A stretch of 64,000 nucleotides of DNA from contig DATKPC010000051.1 in NCBI GenBank assembly GCA_035524275.1, positions 21,205 through 85,204 of the forward strand. The letters run 5' to 3'. The notes under the pieces were generated by a model. It ran no database searches. It was not told where the DNA came from and was given only the letters and a program-made list of their open reading frames with translations. The stretch is from DATKPC01 sp035524275. Its GTDB lineage: Bacteria > Pseudomonadota > Gammaproteobacteria > Burkholderiales > Burkholderiaceae_F. How positions within the stretch are numbered: the stretch's first letter is position 1; every line of letters begins with the position of its first letter. Below are positions 52,153 to 61,515 of this stretch, piece by piece. The position numbers and the translations under genes are program-made.

Positions 52153-54666
52153 TCAACTACGCAGCGCGATTTGAGCAGCGCGCTCGTCGCTAAGCGCAGC
52201 GCCCTCTTTCAGCAACGATTCCAGTTCCTGCGATTGAAAATGCAGCTGCAGGGATTCCAGCAGCTTCTTCCGTGCACGGTCTTGATCGGGCTCGATTTTC
52301 GTCTTGTGTTCGTCGTGCATCGCCGCAGCCCGGCCGAGCACACGCGCGGCATCGGAGGCGCGTCCTCGTTTGAAAGCAAGAAGAGCCAGCGAATGGAGCA
52401 GGACTTCTTCTCCGGAGCGAGTGAGCTCGGGAACCACCTCGCGGGCAAGTTCGATCGCCTCATCGATCTGGCCGGAGTCGGTGAGCACCGCGCTCAAGTT
52501 GCTGACAGCCTGATACACATTGTTCCGATTGGAGCCCGCGCGCCTAGCCAAGGCGACGAGTTCGCGGCCATGGGCTATGGCCTCGCTATGCCGCCCAAGC
52601 ATGGTTGCAGATAAGAGCAGCGAGTTGAGAACATCGTGCAGGAAATGGGCATCGCCCGAATCGCGAGCCGCCTCCAGGTTGCTGTCGGCTTCGGCATGTA
52701 CTTCCTCGTGTCGACCCTGCATGAAGAGGACGAAGCAGCGAGAACCGACCGCGAGTCGACGCAGCCCGATGGGCCAGGTGCCGTCGCAGCCGGCGCTGGC
52801 TTCGTCGATGGCGCGAACGGCCTCGTCGAAGTCGCCGGATCTCGCGAGACGCTCGCCGGAAAGGAACAGTTGAGCGGCAAGGCGGATTCGATCGCCGAGC
52901 GTTCGATAGATTTCGATCGCCCGAACGCTCGCTGAGCGCTCCCGCGGCCCGATCTGCGGGTAGGCGGTGAACCTCCATGCGCCCAGCAGTCTGGCCTCGA
53001 ACAACGGGGGCGTGTCCGGTCCAATTCGCCGGAGCGCCTGCTCGCAGCGTCGCAAACCTTCGCGCCGCTGTCCAATCCTTATCCAGACCCAGGCACTCGC
53101 TCCCGCCAGCGCGGTCTGGACTACGCTCTCTGTGGGCTGCCTTTCCGCCCAGTCCATTGCGGCGCGCAGATTCTCGAGATCCGGAAGATAGCGCTTGAGC
53201 AGGACTTCCGCAGGGACTGACCATTGCTCGGTGTCCGACCGCTCGAAGACGTCGAGGATCGCCCGGGCGTGACGCCGTAGAACGGCGTCCGTTTCGCCGA
53301 CCTCGGCGAGCTTCGCCAGCGCGAATGCGCGTATCGTCTCAAGGACGCGATAGCGCGGCGTCTCACCCGGTTCGATGCTGACCAGCGATTTGTCGACCAG
53401 CGTGGCCAAGTGGTCGAGCACCTGCCAGTCGTCGGCGCTCTCGTCGCCGGCCACGGTCTGCGCGGCCTCGAGCGAGAAGGTGCCGACGAACACCGCTAAG
53501 CGCCAGAGCACCTGCCGTTCTGCGTCGGCGAGCAACCCGTGGCTCCACTCCACCGAGGCCAGCAGTGTCTGGTGGCGCGCCAGTGCGAAGCGCGACCCGC
53601 CTGACAGCATCCGGAAACGTTCGTCGAGCCCGTCGCGCAGCCGCTGCAATCCGAGCAGCGGTAGGCGGGCGGCGGCCAGTTCGAGTGCCAGCGCAATCCC
53701 GTCCAGTCTCCGACAGATGTCGCATACCGCTGTGGCTGTGTCGTCGCCGAGTACGAAGTCGTGTGCCGCCGCCTGGGCGCGGGCGACGAACAACTGGACC
53801 GCGCCGCTGTCGCGCGCTTCGCGCAGCATGGGGCCGGTCGGCAGCGACAGCGGAGCCAAGCGCTCGACGTGCTCGAAAGGCAGCCGCAGCGCCTCCTGGG
53901 AGGTGGTCAACAGCGTCAGGTGCTCGCCGGCGGCGAGCAGCCGCGGTGCCAGCGCCGCCACGCCCTCCAGCAGATGCTCGCAGTTGTCCAGCACCAGCAG
54001 CAGGTGCCGCGTCGACAAGGCCAGCGCGATCGCGTCGGCGGTCCGCGCGGCGTCTTCGACCTTCACGTTGAACACCTGGGCAACGGCCGTCGCGACCGCG
54101 TCGGACGTTGTGACGGTGGCGAGGTCGACAACCCAGACGCCGTCGGGATACTCCGTACGCAAAGTGTCGGCGGCGGCGTAGGCCAGGCGCGTCTTGCCGA
54201 TGCCGCCGGCGCCGACGACGCTGACTAGGCGGTGCGTTCGGAGCGCTTCGGACAGCGCCGCGAGATCGTCCGCCCGACCAATCAACGGCCCCACGGCCGG
54301 CAGCAAGTTGCCGGCGGGTTGCGGCAGGTCGTCCGATCCGTTTGGCGTCTCCACGCCGGTTGACGCCGTATCGGTATCGATGACGACAGTCCAGCGATAG
54401 CCGCGCCCCGGAATCGTGGAGATCGCCTTCGCACCGAAAATCTTGCGCAACGTGTTGACCTGTACCTGCAAGTTGTTTTCCTCGACCACCAGGCCGGGCC
54501 AGACAAGATCCATGAGTTCGCGCTTCGGGACAAGCCGGTCACGCCGCTCAATAAGTACCAGCAATGTGTCGAAGGCGCGTGAGCCGAGCTTGACCAGACC
54601 GCCGCGCTGCAGCAGCCGTCGCTGGTCAGCGTGAAGTTCGAATTCGCCGAACCGGACGGACATCAT
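52153..54666 (-). CDS. CadC-like regulator: winged-helix DNA-binding, NB-ARC-type ATPase and TPR
   Basis: This protein has about 838 residues. The N-terminal OmpR/CadC-type winged helix (VRFGEFELHADQRRLLQRGG, then LVLIERRDRLVPKRELMDLVWPG, ENNLQVQVNTLRKIFG, ISTIPGRGYRW) covers residues ~1-100. A STAND-type ATPase with VVGAGGIGKTRLAY (Walker A, ~165) and LLLVLDNCEHLL (Walker B, ~235) and RLDGIALALELAAARL follows. Helical TPR-like repeats complete it. This is the layout of 'winged helix plus ATPase plus TPR' regulators common in proteobacteria. The start is placed at the first of two ATGs after GGAGGT; a GTG at 54684 is possible. There are no obvious direct targets. Confidence 0.85.
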   Translation of the reverse strand: MMSVRFGEFELHADQRRLLQRGGLVKLGSRAFDTLLVLIERRDRLVPKRELMDLVWPGLVVEENNLQVQVNTLRKIFGAKAISTIPGRGYRWTVVIDTDTASTGVETPNGSDDLPQPAGNLLPAVGPLIGRADDLAALSEALRTHRLVSVVGAGGIGKTRLAYAAADTLRTEYPDGVWVVDLATVTTSDAVATAVAQVFNVKVEDAARTADAIALALSTRHLLLVLDNCEHLLEGVAALAPRLLAAGEHLTLLTTSQEALRLPFEHVERLAPLSLPTGPMLREARDSGAVQLFVARAQAAAHDFVLGDDTATAVCDICRRLDGIALALELAAARLPLLGLQRLRDGLDERFRMLSGGSRFALARHQTLLASVEWSHGLLADAERQVLWRLAVFVGTFSLEAAQTVAGDESADDWQVLDHLATLVDKSLVSIEPGETPRYRVLETIRAFALAKLAEVGETDAVLRRHARAILDVFERSDTEQWSVPAEVLLKRYLPDLENLRAAMDWAERQPTESVVQTALAGASAWVWIRIGQRREGLRRCEQALRRIGPDTPPLFEARLLGAWRFTAYPQIGPRERSASVRAIEIYRTLGDRIRLAAQLFLSGERLARSGDFDEAVRAIDEASAGCDGTWPIGLRRLAVGSRCFVLFMQGRHEEVHAEADSNLEAARDSGDAHFLHDVLNSLLLSATMLGRHSEAIAHGRELVALARRAGSNRNNVYQAVSNLSAVLTDSGQIDEAIELAREVVPELTRSGEEVLLHSLALLAFKRGRASDAARVLGRAAAMHDEHKTKIEPDQDRARKKLLESLQLHFQSQELESLLKEGAALSDERAAQIALRS

Positions 54667-54711
54667 CGCTGACGCTACCTCCACCTGGCCTCCTGCGACG
54701 AATGTACTCTC

Positions 54712-55212
54712 TCACCGCGCCCCAATCAGTAAATTTTCGCGATTCCCTCGAGTGCGCTCAACGCGCTGACGCGCGCTCTCCTCGGCACGGCCGACCGGGT
54801 GCATGCTGAGGCCGATCGGCCGATAGACCCCATAGCGCACCAGGTGGACCTGCTGAACTGGGTGTGCCACGCGCTCAAGTTCGCGCGTGCGATCGCAGTC
54901 GACAACAACAGCGGTCGTCGAGCCGTCGGCCGCGGCGTTCGTTCGGTGATCGAGTTTCCCCCGCGTAGCCTGCAGGACATTCGTCATCTCGTGCATGATC
55001 ACCGAGGCGGCTAGCAGATCGTCTAGCGGATCGAGACGAGCGTCGATGGAGAGTAAGTTGCCACCAGCGTTCCAATCCCATACCTTGCAGTCGCGGCTGC
55101 CGCCGGCATGCTCAACAACAACCGCGTGCGGAGCCGACACGACGGTCGGCACCTTCGCCGGCAACGGGTAGCCCGAAAGCAGGGCGGTCCAGCCCAGAAG
55201 AATGGAAGTCAA
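54712..55212 (-). pseudogene. Degenerate metalloprotease-like protein (HEMTN in place of HEMTH)
   Basis: This frame encodes about 166 residues. It has the layout of a family I recall with 'GY.LP..VP.VV.APHA...', 'CKV', 'SV.VHEMTH.LQA.RGK' and '...RELERV.HPVQQ.HLVRYGVYRPIGLSMH'. Here the motif reads IMHEMTNVLQATRGK, in which the second zinc-ligand His is Asn. Overlapping alternative frames after LQATRGK and a different C-terminal tail suggest decay. The start is a TTG/ATG without a ribosome binding site. Confidence 0.5.
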
Positions 55213-55488
55213 TTCGTTTATTCGGGAGGCGCGCTGGTGCAGTTAATTGGCACTCTGCACGGCACGAAGCGGTGTGTCCTTTGGAAACCTGGGGGCAGGC
55301 CTTAAAAGTTCTTAAATCGCGCGCGCGGCGCTCGGCTTCCGGTTAGTCTGCGCTCCTGCGCTCATTACGACCTGGGTGACGTGAAGCGAGAAAACGAGCG
55401 TTGAATTGCAAAATGTTATGCGTTTGCAACGCGACTGCCGTCGCTCTTCGGATCAGTCGACGACTGATCAAGAAGAGGAGACCGATCC

Positions 55489-56583
55489 ATGAAGCACGAT
55501 TCCCGGAAGCTCGCGACGCTTGTCGCACTGGCATCGACTCTTGGCATTGCCGCCCAACCAGCCCTTGGCGAGCGCTATACAGTCACCGACCTCGGCACGC
55601 TCCCGGGGTATGCCAACAGCTTCGTCTGGGAACTGACGCTCAACAACAACGGCGGCGTCGGCGTCTATGCCAACAACCCACTGAATCCCAACGCCTTCTC
55701 CGGGGACGCGTCCTTCCTGTGGCACGCCGGCAAGGCCACCCGCCTGCCGGCATTGCCGGGCGCCACCGACACGCTGGTGACTGCGCTCAATGACCGCTTC
55801 GAGGCGGTCGGCTTTTCGGGCGCGGATGGCCTGCTTGTACATGCCGTTCTTTGGAAGAATGGCAAGGTGCGGGACCTTGGCACATTGCCAGGAGATGGAT
55901 ACAGCATCGCGATCAACCTGAACAACCGTGATCAGGTCGTCGGGGATTCATTCGTGGCGGATGATCCAAAGAACAATTTCTTTGGGGGACATCATGCCGT
56001 GGTCTGGACCCATGGCGACATTCGCCTACTGCCTTCGCTGCCCGGTCGGGGTGCGGACGACATCGCATTTGCCATCAATGACAACGGGCAGATCGTCGGC
56101 CAGTCCGGACCAGACGACGGGCACATCCACGCTGTCCTCTGGGACGAAGACGGGCAGGTCGAGGATCTGGGAACGTTGGGCGGGGATTCAAGTTTCGCCA
56201 TCGGCATCGGCCCGGACGGGCGGGTCGTGGGTGGTGCCCAGGCCGCGGACGGAAACGAGCGTGCCTTCGTCTGGCGGAAGGGTGTGATGACGGAACTGGG
56301 CACGGCAGGCGACGACGTCTTTGTCGAGGCGGTCTCCATCAACAAGCAAGGCCAAAGCGTCGGAATCTCCGCGGCGAACCTGACCGATCTCACTGCTGCC
56401 AGGGCGACCATGTGGGAAGAGGGGGGAGCAGTTGTCGTCCTACAGACCGAGATATCTCCTGACTCCGGATGGCAATTGCTTGGCGCGGCAAGCATCAACG
56501 ACCGCGGTCAGATCGCCGGCTATGGCATGCACAACGGTCTGTATCGTGCCTTCCTGCTGACACCGAAGCGCCCAGACGATTGA
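55489..56583 (+). CDS. HAF-repeat exported protein
   Basis: This 364-residue protein has a signal peptide (LATLVALASTLGIAAQPALGE). Several HAF-type repeats follow, each with an AxxINdnGqivG core and a DLGTLPG segment (for example TVTDLGTLPGYANSF, AINLNNRDQVVGDSF, AFAINDNGQIVGQSG, IGIGPDGRVVGGAQA, VEAVSINKQGQSVGIS, AASINDRGQIAGYG). They form a beta-propeller-like fold. A GAAGAGGAG site precedes the ATG. HAF proteins are extracellular and of unknown function. Confidence 0.85.
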   Translation: MKHDSRKLATLVALASTLGIAAQPALGERYTVTDLGTLPGYANSFVWELTLNNNGGVGVYANNPLNPNAFSGDASFLWHAGKATRLPALPGATDTLVTALNDRFEAVGFSGADGLLVHAVLWKNGKVRDLGTLPGDGYSIAINLNNRDQVVGDSFVADDPKNNFFGGHHAVVWTHGDIRLLPSLPGRGADDIAFAINDNGQIVGQSGPDDGHIHAVLWDEDGQVEDLGTLGGDSSFAIGIGPDGRVVGGAQAADGNERAFVWRKGVMTELGTAGDDVFVEAVSINKQGQSVGISAANLTDLTAARATMWEEGGAVVVLQTEISPDSGWQLLGAASINDRGQIAGYGMHNGLYRAFLLTPKRPDD

Positions 56584-56636
56584 CCCGTGGCGGCATTGAC
56601 CTGATTCGATCGAAACCGCATGGGCGTCGACGGCCG

Positions 56637-56795
56637 GATCGCCTCCTCGCCTGTGCTGAGATCTGCGACGAGTTCCGTGGAAAGCGCTAACGCCTGCAGG
56701 TCGCCGCCGCGCCGTTCGGCCATCCACTCGCAGGCGGTATCGACGATGACCGACCGCATCACGCGCGACGCATAGGCGAAGAACGCGCGCCGATC
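56637..56795 (-). pseudogene. ECF sigma factor fragment (TIGR02999-type)
   Basis: The frame reads DRRAFFAYASRVMRSVIVDT, then ERRGGDLQAL and ALSTELVADLSTGEEAI. This matches the region-2 and early linker segment of ECF sigma factors of the TIGR02999 group ('R.HFFA.AAR.MR.VLVD.AR...A.KRGG'). Both ends are cut, one by IS21 sequence and the other close to the HAF gene stop. Confidence 0.6.
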
Positions 56796-56799
56796 CTCG

Positions 56800-57661
56800 G
56801 CGCGCAGCTCGCTGCGGTGCGCGCCAGCGCGCGGCGCTCTGCGGCGTAGGAGTAGATGCCGGCGTCGGCCAAGCGGGCGCAGACGGCGTCGATCTGCTTG
56901 CAGGGGAAGCGGCGCGACAGGTTGGCCAGGCCGTAGATGGCGCGCTGGCCGGGGCGGTCCAGGCGCGCGAACAACTCCCGGGGAAAGGCCGCGGCGTGCT
57001 GGCCGATGCGCGCGGCCTTGGCCAGCACGCGCGCGGTCTCGCGCCAGGGGTTGAACAAGCGATCGTGCTGCTCGATGGCGAAGGCGCCGCGGCGCGTGGC
57101 CACGGGGTGGCGGCGCAGCAGCGCACCGACGGCGTCGAGGATCTCGATGTGGTCGTCGAACACGCGCGCGCTGACGACGCTGTGTGGAACGGCGGGCAGC
57201 GCGGCGTAGTAACGCGCGTCCATCTGCACCAGTCCGGCGTCATCGACGGTGCGACTGACCCGGCGGAACATCGGGAAGCTCGTCAGCGGCAGCGGTCGCA
57301 GATGCGGCTGCTCCTCGCGGAACATCTCCAGCACCTGGCGCTTCTTTCGGCCATGGATGCGTTGAGCGGCGCAGCGCTGCTCCCGGTGCTCGAGCCAGTT
57401 GTTTTGCTCCTCGATCGACTCGACGCGGCGCCCCTTCAGCGCCGTTGACTGGGTGTGCCGGATCGCGTTCTCGGCGGTGCCATTGCGGTTCGGATCCCCG
57501 ACGCGGCATGGATCGGCCACCGCGTGGTAATGGGCCAGGACGCCGGCGTAGACGGGGTTGAGGACCGGCTCGTAAATGTCCGGCCGGATGTCGCCCTCCT
57601 TGAGGTTGTCGAGCACGACGTAGGCGGGACTGCCGCCGAAGGCGCGGAAGGCCTGCGCGTT
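56800..57661 (-). mobile_element. IS21-family transposase IstA, C-terminal portion
   Basis: The minus strand encodes FGGSPAYVVLDNLKEGDIRP, then HYHAVADPCRVGDPNRNGTA, RIHGRKKRQVLEMFREEQPH and RPGQRAIYGLANLSRR. These match the distal half of IS21 IstA, including part of the DDE core (conserved Asp in VVLDNLKEG and the Glu region NGTAENAIRHTQ). The N-terminal part and IstB are missing. It is bounded by IS66 sequence upstream and the ECF fragment downstream. Confidence 0.82.
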
Positions 57662-57860
57662 GTTTGCCGCCTCCGAGCGCGGCGGGCAAGCCGCCGCGGT
57701 CGTCTTCAGCCTGATCGAATCGTGCAAACTGGTGGGCATCGAACCCTACGCGTACCTGCGCGACGTGCTGCAGCGGCTCGATGGCCACCGCATGGACCGC
57801 GTGGCCGAGCTGCTGCCGTTCAACTGGAAGCCGGCCAGTGCCCAACTTCACCCCGTTTGA
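57661..57860 (+). mobile_element. IS66-family transposase TnpC, C-terminal fragment
   Basis: The plus frame reads FAASERGGQAAAVVFSLIES, then CKLVGIEPYAYLRDVLQRL and DRVAELLPFNWKPASAQ. This is the conserved C-terminus of IS66 TnpC. Only the last ~65 residues are present. It abuts the IS21 fragment at about 57660. Confidence 0.85.
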
Positions 57861-58383
57861 TCCGAACCTCGCCCGGCTGATCGCCGATCTGCCGCAGGCG
57901 AGCAGCCTCGATCTCTACCGGATCGAGGTCGCGATCCGCAAGCTACGCGATGAGCCGCAGCGCATCATCGATGTCCGCCGTCATCTTCATCTCGGCATGG
58001 CGGTCCACTTCATGAACGATCGCGACGCCACGATGCACAGCGGGCGCATCGTCGCGATGCGCGACCGCGACGTCACGATCGACGACTCCGCTCAACATAC
58101 GCGCTGGAGCGGCGTTCCCTACGCCGCGATCGACCTGCTGGCGAAAGACTCCGACGTGACCGACGTCGAGATCCTCGATACGCCGAAAGGGCCACCGCCC
58201 CGCCAACGACGTCCCACCCGCGATGACTTCAAGGTCGGCGACACCGTCAGCTTCGTCGACCGCGCCGCCCAACCGCGCATCGGCAAGGTCGTTCGGCTCA
58301 ACATGAAAACCGCCTCAATCGATTGCGGCTCCGGTCAGTGGCGCGTCTCATTCGCCTTGCTCCAGCACGTCGTCGACGTCTGA
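57838..58383 (+). CDS. Unknown 181-residue protein with KOW/SH3-like segments
   Basis: It starts at a GTG overlapping the IS66 fragment (VPNFTPFDPNLARLIADLP). It has the repeating shape I recall in a widespread uncharacterised family: a 'DLYRIEVAIRKLRDEPQRI' helix, 'GMAVHFMNDRDATMHSGRIV' and 'KVGDTVSFVDRAAQPRIGKV' beta-barrel segments, then 'KTASIDC' and 'QWRVSFALLQHVVDV'. The two barrel-like modules resemble SH3/KOW folds. It often sits near mobile elements. The function is unknown. The start could lie further upstream, but there the frame is the IS66 sequence. Confidence 0.6.
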   Translation: MPNFTPFDPNLARLIADLPQASSLDLYRIEVAIRKLRDEPQRIIDVRRHLHLGMAVHFMNDRDATMHSGRIVAMRDRDVTIDDSAQHTRWSGVPYAAIDLLAKDSDVTDVEILDTPKGPPPRQRRPTRDDFKVGDTVSFVDRAAQPRIGKVVRLNMKTASIDCGSGQWRVSFALLQHVVDV

Positions 58384-58694
58384 AAGTGCCTTCGCCGTCA
58401 AGCCAGGTCGATTACCGGACGGATACGTATAACCACGGTCAAGACGACCGGCTTCGGAGGGGCGGCGGACTCACCCGAGCCGCGGGCTGACGCACGATGT
58501 CCAAGCCGATCCACAGCCGACCCGCATGGGCGTTGTCGAATTTTCCACATGGCGTGCCTTCGAGTGACGACCGATAATCCTCGAACTGATCGGCTGCGGC
58601 CGTGGCGGAAACGGGCCGCGGGTATCGTCGAAGCCAACAACGTTGTATCGGCCAGAGGCGCTCACTCGTGTCCAGGTGGAATCGAGTGCCCCAG

Positions 58695-59510
58695 ATGAAA
58701 CGACCGCTATTCCTGCCGCAGGCCGTTCTTCTTGCGTTGGTCGCTGCAGGATGCGTCAACGGTCCGCAAGGTCGGGACACATTGCCGATGGCTGGCGGCT
58801 ATTCGCCCGTCATCGAGATTCCGCTACATGACCCTCGCGGAGGAGCCAACTCCATCGATGCTGCGCTCTTCGAGCCTGAGGGCGCCGGGCCTTTTCCCGC
58901 GGTAGTCGTTCTATCGGGGTGCGGCGGCACGGGGGATGATGTCGAAATCGTCAAGCGGCTCAACGCCAGCTACCTGCCGATGGGTGTAGCCACGCTTGTG
59001 ATCGATTCGTTCACGACTCGCCAGGTGCGCGACGCCTGCACTAATCCGAACACCGTCAGCCCGCACCGTCGAGCCGAGGATACTTACGAAGCCTTGGCGT
59101 GGCTGTCCGCCAGGCCGGAGATTGACGCCAAGCATGTCTTTATCCAGGGCTATTCCCATGGTGCGTCTGCTGCCATCGACGCGATCAGCGAAAAGACCGC
59201 CAACCAATACTCGCGGAAATTTGCCGGCGTGGTCGCGTTCTATCCGTACTGCATGCCCGGGACGCGTTTCTCGGTGCCGACCATCATTCTCTCCGGTGAG
59301 ATGGACGACTGGACCCCGGCCAGCCGATGCCTGCCGCTTGCCGGCCAGCCCAACGTCGAGGTCACGGTCTATCCCGGCGCCTGGCATGCCTTCGCAACGC
59401 CGGGCCTCGACCAGGTGACTCTTGGCCATCGCGCGGCGTACCAGGAAGCGGCGGCAACGGACGGTCAGAGGCGCGCCGCGGCGCTTATATCGGCAGCCTT
59501 GAAGAAGTAG
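58695..59510 (+). CDS. Dienelactone-hydrolase-like lipoprotein
   Basis: This 271-residue protein has a lipobox (MKRPLFLPQAVLLALVAAGC) and is thus probably lipid-anchored. The core has VVVLSGCGGTGDD (oxyanion), GYSHGASAAIDA (nucleophile Ser), GEMDDWTPAS (acid) and PGAWHAFATPG (His). These match dienelactone hydrolase-family esterases. The frame is open upstream from 58602, but the ATG at 58695 starts the signal peptide. The substrate is unknown. Confidence 0.82.
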   Translation: MKRPLFLPQAVLLALVAAGCVNGPQGRDTLPMAGGYSPVIEIPLHDPRGGANSIDAALFEPEGAGPFPAVVVLSGCGGTGDDVEIVKRLNASYLPMGVATLVIDSFTTRQVRDACTNPNTVSPHRRAEDTYEALAWLSARPEIDAKHVFIQGYSHGASAAIDAISEKTANQYSRKFAGVVAFYPYCMPGTRFSVPTIILSGEMDDWTPASRCLPLAGQPNVEVTVYPGAWHAFATPGLDQVTLGHRAAYQEAAATDGQRRAAALISAALKK

Positions 59511-59642
59511 CGCGAGTTGCATGGCCGTGCAGCGCATCGACCGTCCATGCCATGCCGCGAGGAGATCCGGCACGACGGACGGCCGAAGCGTGCCGGGCGA
59601 TCGAACGCACGCCACATCGGCCTTTCCGATGGGAGGGAATCC

Positions 59643-60884
59643 ATGATGTGTCGAATCGCGATCGCTACGGCATGGCTGGTTTGCTTCGCCGCGCCGTTGA
59701 CCAAGCCGGCGACGGCGCAATCGCACTACGATCCGGGTGCAAATGACACGGAAATTCGCATCGGCAACGTTCGGGGCTCGACGCCGCATATCATTATTGA
59801 TGCGGAGGCCGCGTATTTCAGAATGATCAATGATGGCGGCGGCATCAATGGTCGCAAGATCACGTTCATCAGCGAAGAAAGCGGCCCGGATGCTGGCGAG
59901 GCTATCGCGCACGCGCGCCACCTCGTCGATGACGAAGACGTGCTGGCGTTGTTCTCGACGGCCGGATTTGATCAAAGCCTGGCGATTCGCACTTATGCAA
60001 ACGAGAACAAGATCCCGCAGGTCTTCGTCCTGGTTCCATCGACTGCGTTCGCCGATCCTTCACACTTTCCGTGGACGATGGGCATGTTGCCGACGAACGA
60101 AGCCAACCTGTCCGCGTTTGCGCGATATGTGAAGGCGCATAGGCCGAATCCGAAAATCGCCGTCCTGCACGAGGCGACGGCCCGAGGCAGTCGATATGCC
60201 GCGGCGTTTCGCGAAGGCCTTGGCAAGGCGGCGGCGACAATGATCGTCAAGGAAGCGACGATCAAGCCGGACGACGGTCTCGACGCCGTATCGATCGAGT
60301 CTCTGAAGGAATCCGGGGCCGACGTCCTGGTCAATTTGACCTGGGGCGGTCTTACACGCATGGTCGTGCAAAAGACTTACGATCTTGGATGGCGTCCCCT
60401 GCAATTTCTTCCCCTGGGGACCATCGGATCCGGTCTTTGGCGCAATGCCGAGGAGCGGAAGAACACCGCCGGGTTGATCATTTCAGTCGGACTGGGATAT
60501 CGCGCCTTCGGACCTATGGCGTCGACTTTTTCTAATGATCCCGAAACCGTCAGCCCCTATCGAAACAACGTTTCCGAATATCACGATTGGATGGCCAAAT
60601 ACAACCCGAAGGGTGACCTCAACAACGGTGACTACGTCACGGCTTTCAATTTCGCAGAGGCATTGGTCATCGTTCTCAAGCAATGTGGCGACAATTTGAC
60701 CCGCGCGAACGTGATGGCGAAAGCAGCCAATCTCGACGCCCAACTCGCAATGCTTCAACTCGCAGCCGACGGATCGACGCGCCTGAGGACCAGCCCCACG
60801 GACTATCAGCCGATGAAGAAGTTCTGGTTGATCGAATCGACGCCGACAGGCTGGTTCAATATCAAAGACTTCGCCAGTGAATGA
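59643..60884 (+). CDS. Periplasmic ABC-type substrate-binding protein (branched-chain amino acid type)
   Basis: This 413-residue protein starts at an ATG with GGGAGGGA upstream. It has a signal peptide (IAIATAWLVCFAAPLTKPATA). It has the Leu/Ile/Val-binding (type I periplasmic) fold, with EIRIGNVRGSTPH near the start, YFRMINDGGGINGRKITFIS, DQSLAIRTYANENKIPQVFV, TMGMLPTNEANLSAFARYV and GLIISVGLGYRA. No permease or ATPase is adjacent, so it may be an orphan or act as a sensor. The ligand is unknown. Confidence 0.85.
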   Translation: MMCRIAIATAWLVCFAAPLTKPATAQSHYDPGANDTEIRIGNVRGSTPHIIIDAEAAYFRMINDGGGINGRKITFISEESGPDAGEAIAHARHLVDDEDVLALFSTAGFDQSLAIRTYANENKIPQVFVLVPSTAFADPSHFPWTMGMLPTNEANLSAFARYVKAHRPNPKIAVLHEATARGSRYAAAFREGLGKAAATMIVKEATIKPDDGLDAVSIESLKESGADVLVNLTWGGLTRMVVQKTYDLGWRPLQFLPLGTIGSGLWRNAEERKNTAGLIISVGLGYRAFGPMASTFSNDPETVSPYRNNVSEYHDWMAKYNPKGDLNNGDYVTAFNFAEALVIVLKQCGDNLTRANVMAKAANLDAQLAMLQLAADGSTRLRTSPTDYQPMKKFWLIESTPTGWFNIKDFASE

Positions 60885-60941
60885 CCACGATCGTTCTCTC
60901 CACGATCGGCCCCGGCGTTGGCGGACTCTACCGAACGGAAC

Positions 60942-61253
60942 CTAGAATTCGAGTTGCGGCACCCTCCAATCGACCCAACTTGAGGCCTCGAAAGGGCGCG
61001 ACGAGGCACGGCCTGACACCGTTGCCTTGCCGATCCGCACCAGGCGGTCGAAGCTCGCCTTCTGCTCCTCGGTCAGGTCGTAGTTCTGGCGCACGCGGGG
61101 CAGATCGGCCGGCAGGGCTGGGCGACCGCGGCAGCGCTTGCGCTGGTGCGCTGCGATCGTCGTCGTCTCTTCCTTCGGTGGCGCCGGAATCGGCGGCGCG
61201 GTGAAGAGCAAGGCCTGCCCCGTCAAGCGTTCCGAGCGCGAACCGAATGTCAT
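60942..61253 (-). mobile_element. IS66-family transposase TnpC, N-terminal fragment
   Basis: The minus frame reads MTFGSRSERLTGQALLF, then CRGRPALPADLPRVRQNYDL and FDRLVRIGKATVSG. This matches the N-terminal part of IS66 TnpC (FG.RSE.L... and the 'GRKPLP..LPR....' segment). It ends at about 61011 in homology and then diverges. It may be the other piece of the element whose C-terminus is at 57661-57860, in the opposite orientation. Confidence 0.75.
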
Positions 61254-61515
61254 TTGGACTTCAGTCCGTCTACGGAGATCATGCCGACCCGATCGGCGTC
61301 CGACGATGCGACCATGCGGTGCTGAATGGTCCGTTACCAGCGCTTGCGGATGCCGCGCGAGGTCGAACACGGAACCATCGACTTCGACGAAAAGCGCCTC
61401 AAGGCCGTGCGCAGCCAGATTCGCGCGCTAGCGGAGATCGAGGCCTACATCGAGTCGAAGCTGAAAAGTGTCGCCGCGCTCGGCCGCGGAGCGCCTGAGA
61501 TCCTAAGGTCCGACA

